A DNA stretch of 5,801 nucleotides, taken from contig CAYSKJ010000186.1 in assembly GCA_964431655.1 (NCBI GenBank), forward strand, positions 1 to 5,801, given 5' to 3'. The position numbers and the translations under genes are program-made. Positions 1 through 5,801 of the stretch are shown in pieces. Each line of letters starts with the position of its first letter. The first letter of the stretch is position 1. The notes below the pieces were generated by a model that saw only the letters and a list, made by a program, of their open reading frames with translations, did no database searches and was not told the DNA's origin. This DNA is from CAYMEV01 sp964431655 [NCBI: uncultured bacterium] (GTDB lineage: Bacteria; CAYMEV01).

Positions 1-724
1 TCTGGTCCAGCAGACGCTTTTCCCTCGTCAGGAGTTTATGTTCTGCCTGACGTCTTTCGTTTACCTCCTCCTCAAGATTCTGATTAATTCTTATGAGTTT
101 TTTTGTGGCCTTGGATATCTCTGATTTAAGGTTCTTGTTGGCTTCAATGATATTTTCCTGCATCTTGTTTCTGGAGACAGCATTTATGATTATATCGCTG
201 ATCAAGCTCAGAAATCTTATAATGTCATCACTCCAGAGCTTCTTCTCCCTGACTGAATCAAAGCCGAGAAATCCAAGCAGATCACCCTGCAAAAGCATAG
301 GCACGATTAAAATGGATTTTATACCCTGTTTTTCAAGAATGTTCTTTTCAAGGGATGAAGATTCAGGAAGCCTGCTTACATCAGGTATATGAATCATGTT
401 GAATTTTTCAAGCTGTCCGATGCACCATGGCATTTCTTTAACGGGTATCCTCTGAAGACGGTCCCGAAGGGGCTCTATGCCGGGAGAACACCATTCATGG
501 GTATTATCAGCAAATTCCTCGTCAAACAGAAATACGTAAGCCCTGTCGACCCCTTCTATATTGCATATCTTCTCCAGAGATTCATGGATTATGGAATCAA
601 TATCCCTTGGCGGGGAACTTATAAAACGGTAGGATATCTTTGATATAATCTCCAGCAGGTTTATATGGCTATGAAGCAGATTTTCCGACGGTTCTGCACC
701 ATGACATCCATTAACTTTTCCCAA
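1..724 (-). CDS. GAF-domain sensory/signalling protein, C-terminus cut off by window edge
   Basis: The frame is open from a TTG at 724-722 to the left edge, giving 241 residues with no stop. After a short N-terminal segment (1-20), residues about 22-185 form a GAF domain. It contains the HEWC motif (76-79), IPDVSRLP (113-120), IVPM (140-143), LGFLGFD (150-156) and a closing helix with W164, DDII and NAVSRN. This is the GAF subtype often found in multidomain PAS/GAF histidine kinases and diguanylate cyclases. Residues about 186-235 are highly charged and helical, ending in EEEVNERRQAEHKLL, a typical coiled-coil linker into a following PAS domain. The output domain lies outside the window, so kinase, cyclase or another output cannot be decided. 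No membrane segment is seen, so it is probably cytosolic. The TTG start is chosen because an in-frame TAG lies seven codons upstream (counting back from TTG), no in-frame ATG precedes the GAF domain, and GGAG sits 7 nt before the TTG. It has its own promoter. Confidence 0.9.
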   Translation of the reverse strand, partial: MGKVNGCHGAEPSENLLHSHINLLEIISKISYRFISSPPRDIDSIIHESLEKICNIEGVDRAYVFLFDEEFADNTHEWCSPGIEPLRDRLQRIPVKEMPWCIGQLEKFNMIHIPDVSRLPESSSLEKNILEKQGIKSILIVPMLLQGDLLGFLGFDSVREKKLWSDDIIRFLSLISDIIINAVSRNKMQENIIEANKNLKSEISKATKKLIRINQNLEEEVNERRQAEHKLLTREKRLLDQ

Positions 725-730
725 GCAACA

Positions 731-736
731 TCTCCA
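731..736 (-). promoter_or_regulatory. Ribosome binding site deciding the TTG start of the GAF protein
   Basis: On the minus strand this reads TGGAGA. The GGAG core (732-735) is 7 nt before the TTG at 724-722, normal bacterial spacing. The ATG that begins at 731 directly abuts the core and opens a frame that stops after six codons, so it is not the start. Confidence 0.7.
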
Positions 737-769
737 CTATAATTAGGTTTTAGAGGAAATACCAGTAAT

Positions 770-798
770 ATTCTAATGGAAATATTAATCTTTGTCAA
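770..798 (-). promoter_or_regulatory. Sigma70-type promoter for the GAF-domain gene
   Basis: On the minus strand the -35 box TTGACA (798-793, exact consensus) is followed by a 17-nt spacer and a -10 box TAGAAT (775-770, five of six consensus bases). Transcription should start near 763, leaving a leader of about 38 nt before the TTG start. The promoter lies wholly in the gap after the hydrolase stop codon, so the GAF gene can be expressed independently of the protease-hydrolase unit. No convincing terminator hairpin is visible between the hydrolase stop and this promoter, so read-through from upstream is also possible. Confidence 0.8.
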
Positions 799-828
799 CA
801 GCTAAATAATGCCGGCACAGAAAAGTAT

Positions 829-1656
829 TCAGTCCAGAAAATCAATAATTGCCCGGGCGATTCTATCGGGATACTGGTAGAAAAAACCATGGCCCCCTTC
901 ATTAATTTCCATTACAGAAGAATTCTTTATAGCTTTTCCAAGTATATAGGCATTTTCCAAAGGGATAATATTATCATGGGTTCCTGCAACTATCAGGGTT
1001 TTGTTCTTTATCCTGGAAAGCCTGGAATAAGTGCCTCTGTATGTTTTAAGTATTTTTGACTGTCGCCGTATTATGCTGTCCTTTACAGGCGATTTTACTT
1101 CAGGTAAGCAGCTAAGGGCATCCCCGCAATCCCTTAACCATTTTTCAGGAAAGAGATTACAGCACATCCTGCTAATCCTCTCATCCATTGTCCCGGACAG
1201 ATCAGTCAGAGAATTCCATACCCCCTCATCAGGCCATAAAGCTTTGTCTCCCCCGCAGGAGGCTGCCAGGAGAACCAGTCTTCCTGTAATCTCAGGCCTG
1301 GTGAGCGCTGTTTCCTGGGCTATGAAGGCTCCCATGGACCAGCCTGCAATATTACAGCCTTCAATACCAAGCCCTTCAATCAGGCACGAAGTATCCTCGC
1401 TGAAAAGCTCTATTGAAAATTCCAGGCCGTTTTCTGTACTGAACCCCATACCCCTGTTATCAAACAGTACAGTATTGTATTGCTTCTCAATAGGTTCCAG
1501 GAAAGAGGGGGGCCACATCTCCATGAGCCCCCCGTAGCCAGTTATAAAGAGCAGGGTCTGCTTATCCCGGTCGAGACTGCCTTTACTGCCGTTTATAATA
1601 CAGCAAAGGGATATGTCATTGACCCGGACTTTCTTAAGTCTATAATCCGGGGCCAT
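829..1656 (-). CDS. Alpha/beta-hydrolase family protein
   Basis: A complete 275-residue protein of the usual length for a single-domain alpha/beta-hydrolase with a small cap. The catalytic triad can be placed: nucleophile Ser107 in the elbow GWSMGA (105-110), acid Asp228 in GTHDNIIP (225-232), and His256 in GGHGF (254-258). The oxyanion-loop region reads ITGYGG (38-43), and DNRGMGFS (66-73) is the conserved segment before helix A. The cap is about residues 135-210. There is no signal peptide or membrane segment, and nine cysteines argue for the cytoplasm. The substrate is not deducible: esterase, lipase-like, peptidase or C-C hydrolase activities all occur in this fold. The HGGPG motif typical of prolyl iminopeptidases is absent. 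The ATG lies inside the last codons of the Tricorn-like gene (17-bp overlap); a GGGAAGG sequence (1668-1674) is 11 nt upstream, a rather long spacing, so translational coupling is likely. Confidence 0.93.
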   Translation of the reverse strand: MAPDYRLKKVRVNDISLCCIINGSKGSLDRDKQTLLFITGYGGLMEMWPPSFLEPIEKQYNTVLFDNRGMGFSTENGLEFSIELFSEDTSCLIEGLGIEGCNIAGWSMGAFIAQETALTRPEITGRLVLLAASCGGDKALWPDEGVWNSLTDLSGTMDERISRMCCNLFPEKWLRDCGDALSCLPEVKSPVKDSIIRRQSKILKTYRGTYSRLSRIKNKTLIVAGTHDNIIPLENAYILGKAIKNSSVMEINEGGHGFFYQYPDRIARAIIDFLD

Positions 1657-4600
1657 CGGATTTTTTACCTTCCCAGAATTCTATCCATGATTCTAATGTT
1701 TTATCCGGATAGGGATGAGTTACAGGCTGCGGTACGGGGTTGTCCCTTAATTCCTCCATCAGAACTTCAATCGCCTTGTCAAGCTGGCGGTCTTTTTTCA
1801 AAGGGCTGTCCTGGGGGTAATTGATAATTTCAATATCGGGTATCACACCCTCATTTTCCAGTATCCAGCCCTTCTCCAAATGGTAATTTGAGAATTCTGG
1901 AATGGTCATCATACCGCCGTCCACAAAGGGTTTATCGCTTCTTATGCCGACTACCCCTCCCCAGGTCCTGGTACCTATAAGCTTGCCCAGCCGGTACATT
2001 CTGAAAGCCTCCGGGAAAAGGTCTCCGTCAGATCCTGCATCCTCATTTATCAGGCAGGCAAAATGACCCAGGAAAACATTCCTTGGGGATGTCCTGGGCA
2101 GCGAATGCCTGTTTACAGACAGATAAGAGAGCTCCCGCCTGAGCTTTTCCAGTATTATCTGGGATACATTCCCCCCGCCATTGTACCTGTCATCAATAAT
2201 GACAGCATCTCTGTCCATCTGATTAAAGAACTGCTTGAAGAATTCAACCAGGCCGAAGCCGGACATATCGGGAATATGAACATATCCTATTTTCCCTCCG
2301 GTTCTGTTCTTTACATAATCCCTGTTGTCATATACCCATTCATAATATCTGAGCAAATATTCTGATGGTATTGGCCTGACTGTATAAACCGATTGTTTCT
2401 CCCCGGCATTATTATCTGAAACAGCAATTGAAACCTCCTGGTCAGCCAGGTTCTCAAAATAAGAATATATGTTTTTATCAGCTGTAATTTGTATTCCGTT
2501 TACCGAGATAAGGTAATCACCCTCCCTGATCGGATGGACAGCCAAAGGTGACCAGTTATGGTTATAGAAGGGATCGCCTTCATAAATCCTGGTAATTTTA
2601 TACCTGTCTCCCTCAACCTCAAAATCAGCTCCAAGCAAGCCAATGCTTATGGATTCCTCATGAAAATCATAATTCCTGTTGAAAATATAGGTATGGGAGG
2701 TGGCCAGCTCTCCAATAAGTTCACCGATCAGCATATACAGCTCAGATCCTGTTCCTATTCTGGTAAGAAGGTTTTTATACTGGTTTGCAAATCCATCCCA
2801 GTCAATATTGCCCATATTGGGAGCCCAGTATAGAAGCTTCTGAAGCCTTACGGCTTCATTGAAAATCTGAGCCCATTCCCTGAAGGGGGTAACATGCAGG
2901 TTGATTCTGGCAAGATCTACCGTGTCATCACCGATAATAAGGCTGTTATTCTTGCTGTAGAGTATTTTGTCCTTCTTGACTGAAAGGCTGTAGCCGTCTA
3001 TTCCCTTTAAGACCTCATCCAGCTGGCGATCCTTCAAATTGTAGGAATACAGTGTTTTCTTGTAATAATCCTTCGCCTGATACTGTCTGTCAGGCATCCA
3101 TAATCTGTCTTCCCTGTCGAGAAAGTATATCTTATTTTTAGCTGCCTTCAGTTCATGGTAATTGCCCGCTTTAACAGGAAGGGGGAAAATCCTTTTTTCT
3201 ATCTCATTGAATTCAATATCTGTCACAGGGCTTTTTTCTGATGCATCCTCATCTTTATTATCCTTATCCCTCTTCATGCCTTCATCCTTTGCCAGTTCAT
3301 ACCATTCCCTCGGCAGAAGGGGGTTTTTAACCCGGCTGTTCAAAAGGACTATATGGGGTCTGGTCATTTTTGTAAGTACCGCCTCATGGTCCATATGGTC
3401 CATCAAAGGGCTGAACTGAGTCTGTGACAGAAAGTACAGATATTCACCCCTGGGATCCCATACGGGCTCAAAATCATTGGTAACAGACCTGGTTATCTTA
3501 TATGACATCTGCCCTGCCAGGTCATGAATATAGATATCAGAAAATCTGTTTTCTGAAGCCTTGGAATAACCAAGGTACTTACCACATGGGGACCACGAGT
3601 AATGCCTTATCTCAGCCCAGTCTGACCGGTCAATCAACAGGGTTTTCCCTGATTTGAAGCTGTATATATAAAGCCTCAGCTTTTCATCGGAAAATGCAAT
3701 ATTCTCCCCGTCCGGTGACCATGATATTTTATTGTACCATCCGTCAGGATTGTCTGTCAGTTTAATCCTTCTGGCATTATCTTCAGTTTTTGATACATAC
3801 AGCTGTTCTTTCCCAGTTTCATCAGAAAAATACGCTACCTGTGATCCATCAATGCTGAAGGAAGGGTTTTTAAACCTGACAGCCGGAGATACTGCTAAAC
3901 TTAGGCTCCTGCCTTCTTTAACCGATGTAATATACAGGTTTCCCCTGATTTCCAGCAGTACTCTCTGTGCCTCGCTGGAAAGCTCAAAACTGTCTATCCA
4001 TTCTGATGCATCCCTGTATTCTTTCCGGTAAGCTTTGTTGTCAGTGGGAAGGATTATATCAAGTCTAATTAAAGCATCCTTCTCTATATCATACCTGTAG
4101 ATATCCCCAGCTTTCTGAAAGACTATGCTCCCATCCCCGAGTGAAGGGTAATTTATATCAAAATCATCAAAAAAGGTATGCTGGGATATATTTTCACCCT
4201 TGAAATCCATGGAAAAGATATTGTTTCTTCCTTTTCTGTCGCTTATAAAGTATATTCTGTCCCTGTAAACCATTGGGAACCTGTTGCTTCCTTCAAAATC
4301 CGTCAGCTGTTCGAAATCATTTTTCTGCAGGCTTCCTGCCCAAATTTCAGACATCCTGCCACCTTTATATCTTTTCCATGTAGCATGGGGCGCCGCATTC
4401 CTGTTGAAAGCTATGAAATCAGCGTTATCTGCAAAGCTTAAAAGATCAGCCTTGCCTATATCAACCATCATAGGAAGTCCCCCTTCTATTGGAACCTTAA
4501 AGATATTGCTCCTCCTGTGGGGGTGGTACCTCGATGAAGAGAAAAGGACATGCCTGCCGTCGGGAGAGAAACCTAGCACCGTATCACGGCCCGGATAATA

Positions 4601-4906
4601 GGTCAGTCTTCGGGATACACCGCCATTTACGGGCATAAGGTATATATCAATATTGGAGCCCACAGACATTGAATAGGCTATATGTTGACCATCAGGGGAG
4701 ATTTTGCCGGAGACATAATTGGAATTCTCTGAGGCGATGCATATGGCAGTACCGCCGTCAGAACCAACTTTCCAGAGCCTGCCGCGGGATGAAAATACTA
4801 TAATATCTCCCCTTATATCAGGGTAATAATAATAGCCTGTACCGGCAAAAATGAAAGCAGATGAAAATAATACTGCAAATAAGAAAAAAGAAATATTTTT
4901 AAACAT
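1640..4906 (-). CDS. Exported Tricorn-type serine protease (peptidase family S41)
   Basis: A complete 1088-residue protein, close to Thermoplasma Tricorn (about 1071). Tricorn cuts unfolded or oligomeric peptides to short products in large hexamers. Visible order: signal peptide 1-21 (MFKN, then a hydrophobic stretch, likely cut at FIFA|GTG); a first beta-propeller about 25-290 with blade motifs such as SPDG (114-117) and WKRYKGG (177-183); a second propeller about 300-530 with SPDG (397-400) and SPCG (439-442); a charged linker about 540-560; the C1 domain about 665-745 with the Ser737-His738 pair in ATSHTY; a PDZ domain about 750-835 (REGDYLISVNG at 794-804); and the C2 domain about 870-1060 with IDDRYNGGG (904-912), nucleophile Ser959 in AGSDGD and catalytic Glu1017 in LENEGV. 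All four residues expected for the Tricorn tetrad are present. Only three cysteines and no lipobox fit a soluble periplasmic or secreted enzyme. The start at 4906 is preferred over an ATG at 4957 because GGAGG is 5 nt upstream and the signal peptide begins exactly there. Ser930 replaces the S1-pocket Asp of Tricorn. Confidence 0.95.
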   Translation of the reverse strand: MFKNISFFLFAVLFSSAFIFAGTGYYYYPDIRGDIIVFSSRGRLWKVGSDGGTAICIASENSNYVSGKISPDGQHIAYSMSVGSNIDIYLMPVNGGVSRRLTYYPGRDTVLGFSPDGRHVLFSSSRYHPHRRSNIFKVPIEGGLPMMVDIGKADLLSFADNADFIAFNRNAAPHATWKRYKGGRMSEIWAGSLQKNDFEQLTDFEGSNRFPMVYRDRIYFISDRKGRNNIFSMDFKGENISQHTFFDDFDINYPSLGDGSIVFQKAGDIYRYDIEKDALIRLDIILPTDNKAYRKEYRDASEWIDSFELSSEAQRVLLEIRGNLYITSVKEGRSLSLAVSPAVRFKNPSFSIDGSQVAYFSDETGKEQLYVSKTEDNARRIKLTDNPDGWYNKISWSPDGENIAFSDEKLRLYIYSFKSGKTLLIDRSDWAEIRHYSWSPCGKYLGYSKASENRFSDIYIHDLAGQMSYKITRSVTNDFEPVWDPRGEYLYFLSQTQFSPLMDHMDHEAVLTKMTRPHIVLLNSRVKNPLLPREWYELAKDEGMKRDKDNKDEDASEKSPVTDIEFNEIEKRIFPLPVKAGNYHELKAAKNKIYFLDREDRLWMPDRQYQAKDYYKKTLYSYNLKDRQLDEVLKGIDGYSLSVKKDKILYSKNNSLIIGDDTVDLARINLHVTPFREWAQIFNEAVRLQKLLYWAPNMGNIDWDGFANQYKNLLTRIGTGSELYMLIGELIGELATSHTYIFNRNYDFHEESISIGLLGADFEVEGDRYKITRIYEGDPFYNHNWSPLAVHPIREGDYLISVNGIQITADKNIYSYFENLADQEVSIAVSDNNAGEKQSVYTVRPIPSEYLLRYYEWVYDNRDYVKNRTGGKIGYVHIPDMSGFGLVEFFKQFFNQMDRDAVIIDDRYNGGGNVSQIILEKLRRELSYLSVNRHSLPRTSPRNVFLGHFACLINEDAGSDGDLFPEAFRMYRLGKLIGTRTWGGVVGIRSDKPFVDGGMMTIPEFSNYHLEKGWILENEGVIPDIEIINYPQDSPLKKDRQLDKAIEVLMEELRDNPVPQPVTHPYPDKTLESWIEFWEGKKSDGPGL

Positions 4907-4911
4907 TCCTA

Positions 4912-4916
4912 CCTCC
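4912..4916 (-). promoter_or_regulatory. Ribosome binding site deciding the start of the complete Tricorn-like gene
   Basis: On the minus strand GGAGG lies 5 nt before the ATG at 4906. It selects this codon over the in-frame ATG at 4957, which would add 17 mostly polar residues in front of the signal peptide and has no comparable site. Confidence 0.8.
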
Positions 4917-4935
4917 ACATCTTTATAATTTCTTT

Positions 4936-4964
4936 TTAATACGGAAAAAAGAGGCAAATGTTAA
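4936..4964 (-). promoter_or_regulatory. Candidate sigma70-type promoter for the Tricorn-like/hydrolase unit
   Basis: On the minus strand TTAACA (4964-4959, five of six to the -35 consensus) is followed by exactly 17 nt and TATTAA (4941-4936, four of six to the -10 consensus). Transcription would begin near 4929, with a leader of roughly 22 nt carrying the GGAGG site. It begins only 4 nt after the terminator of the upstream gene, which supports a separate transcript for the second protease. The -10 match is moderate and the region is A/T-rich, so the exact boxes are uncertain. Confidence 0.5.
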
Positions 4965-4968
4965 CAAC

Positions 4969-5001
4969 AAAAAAAAGCACGGCAAAAGCCGTGCTTTTTT
5001 T
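4969..5001 (-). terminator. Intrinsic terminator after the upstream Tricorn-like gene
   Basis: A perfect 7-bp G+C-rich stem (GCACGGC 4977-4983 with GCCGTGC 4988-4994) closes a 4-nt loop. It is flanked by eight A on the left (4969-4976) and seven T on the right (4995-5001), so on the minus strand the hairpin is followed by eight U. It lies 36 nt after the stop codon of the upstream gene. The flanking A and T runs also pair, and the element would work in either direction, but no plus-strand gene ends here. Confidence 0.92.
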
Positions 5002-5037
5002 AACCAAAAAGAAGGATTTATATTTCCCATGATCCTT

Positions 5038-5801
5038 TCATGGGGTTTCTACTCCCAGCTTTTCCCAGTATTCAATCCACTTTTCCATGCTTTTGTTGGG
5101 AAAAGGTTTCATCTCCGGCAATGCCACTGGTGATTCCATAATTTTCTGCCTCAGGACATCAATACCTTTTTCAAGCTGGGGATCCAGGCCGGCAGCACGG
5201 TCCTGGGGCCTGTTTACTACCTCTATGTCAGGGTCCACACCTATATTTTCAAGTGTCCACCCCCTCTCCGGGTCATAGTGGGCATATTCTGGTATTGACA
5301 TGAGCCCGCCGTCCACAAATGGTTTGTCCATTCTTATTCCTATAACCCCGCCCCATGTTGTTGTCCCTATAAGGGGGCCGAGCCCTGATTTCTTGAAGGC
5401 TTCAGGAAATATGTCACCGTCTGAACCGGCATTCTCATTGATAAGGCAGACCATATGTCCCAGGAATGTCCTGTGGGGATAGGTCTCCATTCTTTTGCCA
5501 TGCCTCATGTAGTCCAGGAAAATAAGCTCCCGGTTCAGCCTTTCTATAATAAGCTGGGAAACAAACCCCCCTCCGTTATATCTTACATCTACTATCAGAC
5601 CTTCTTTATCCAGCTGATTGTAATACTGCTTGTTGAATTCCACCATGCCGGGGGCGCTCATATCGGGAAGGTGTATATAACCTATGCGGCCTTCTGAAGC
5701 CTTTTCTACATAATCCCTGTTGGAATTTACCCAGTCTATGTACCTTAGATAACCTTCACTGGAAAGGGTCTTGATTTTGTACTCTTCTGCATCTTTCCCG
5801 T
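5038..5801 (-). CDS. Tricorn-type serine protease (peptidase family S41), C-terminal part only
   Basis: The reading frame is open from the right edge (first full codon at 5799-5797) to the stop at 5038-5040, giving 253 residues. It covers the end of the linker after the PDZ domain and the whole C2 catalytic domain. From the first full codon: GRIGYIHLPDM (37-47), VDVRYNGGG (70-78) forming the oxyanion region, nucleophile Ser126 in NAGSDGD, WGGVIGI, DKPFVDGG, and the tetrad Glu184 in LENIGVDPDIEV. Asp96, 18 residues after the last Gly of NGGG, matches the Tricorn S1-pocket Asp936 that gives preference for basic P1 residues. The first ATG in view (5661) is internal: the homologous sequence continues upstream of it without a break up to the edge. 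The Ser-His pair, PDZ, propellers and any signal peptide lie outside the window. By eye more than half of its residues match the C2 domain of the neighbouring protease, so the two are tandem paralogues. It ends in its own terminator. Confidence 0.93.
   Translation of the reverse strand, partial: GKDAEEYKIKTLSSEGYLRYIDWVNSNRDYVEKASEGRIGYIHLPDMSAPGMVEFNKQYYNQLDKEGLIVDVRYNGGGFVSQLIIERLNRELIFLDYMRHGKRMETYPHRTFLGHMVCLINENAGSDGDIFPEAFKKSGLGPLIGTTTWGGVIGIRMDKPFVDGGLMSIPEYAHYDPERGWTLENIGVDPDIEVVNRPQDRAAGLDPQLEKGIDVLRQKIMESPVALPEMKPFPNKSMEKWIEYWEKLGVETP

Noticed and set aside
93-643. Two plus-strand open frames opposite the GAF-domain gene
   Set aside because: The opposite strand encodes a clear GAF domain through the whole stretch; the plus-strand products show no motif and are shadows.
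811-816. GCCGGC palindrome after the hydrolase stop as a possible terminator
   Set aside because: It is only a 6-bp self-palindrome with no loop and no following T run, so it cannot form a terminator hairpin.
1031-1537. Plus-strand open frame of 168 codons antisense to the hydrolase
   Set aside because: It lies wholly within the well-supported alpha/beta-hydrolase gene, has low-complexity, Ser/Pro-rich sequence with no recognisable domain, and no ribosome binding site was evident.
4922-4927. TATAAA on the minus strand as an alternative -10 box
   Set aside because: No reasonable -35 box lies 16-18 nt upstream, and it would start transcription almost at the ribosome binding site.
4907-4957. 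Upstream in-frame ATG at 4957 as the start of the Tricorn-like gene
   Set aside because: It would put 17 polar residues ahead of the signal peptide, lies within the candidate promoter, and lacks the well-spaced GGAGG seen before the ATG at 4906.
5038-5661. ATG at 5661 as the true start of a short S41 protein
   Set aside because: Forty-six further codons upstream in the same frame stay open and match the neighbouring protease closely, so the ATG is internal and the gene continues beyond the window.

Overview
The window is bacterial DNA of moderate G+C with all recognisable genes on the minus strand. The support for a bacterium is sigma70-type promoters, purine-rich ribosome binding sites, an intrinsic terminator and a Sec-type signal peptide. 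Ile ATA and Arg AGG/AGA codons are common. The lineage cannot be fixed from this sequence; a Gram-negative organism, for example a spirochaete or a similar anaerobe, fits an exported Tricorn-like protease and a GAF-type sensor, but this is only a guess.

In transcription order (right to left) the window holds four genes. First (5801-5038) is the C-terminal 253 residues of a Tricorn-type S41 serine protease whose 5' part lies outside the window. A strong, roughly symmetric intrinsic terminator follows (4969-5001), and directly after it a candidate promoter (4936-4964). Next is a complete second Tricorn-type protease (4906-1640, 1088 aa) with a signal peptide, two beta-propeller regions, a charged linker, the C1 helical domain with the Ser-His pair, a PDZ domain and the C2 catalytic domain with the nucleophilic Ser. 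Its stop codon overlaps the start of an alpha/beta-hydrolase (1656-829) by 17 bp, so these two probably form an operon. After a 104-bp gap with a near-consensus sigma70 promoter (770-798), a GAF-domain sensory or signalling protein starts at a TTG codon (724) and runs off the left edge.

The tandem Tricorn-like genes are the main point of interest. The two catalytic domains are clearly paralogous and both keep the visible nucleophile region. They differ at the position that in Thermoplasma Tricorn sets the S1 preference for basic residues: Asp is kept in the upstream copy, and Ser replaces it in the downstream copy. This suggests a pair of exported peptidases with diverged specificity. The alpha/beta-hydrolase beside the protease recalls the Tricorn/F1 peptidase pairing of archaea, but it lacks the F1 signature and looks cytoplasmic. 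No mobile element, RNA gene, CRISPR array or plus-strand gene could be supported, and no clearly undescribed system was seen.
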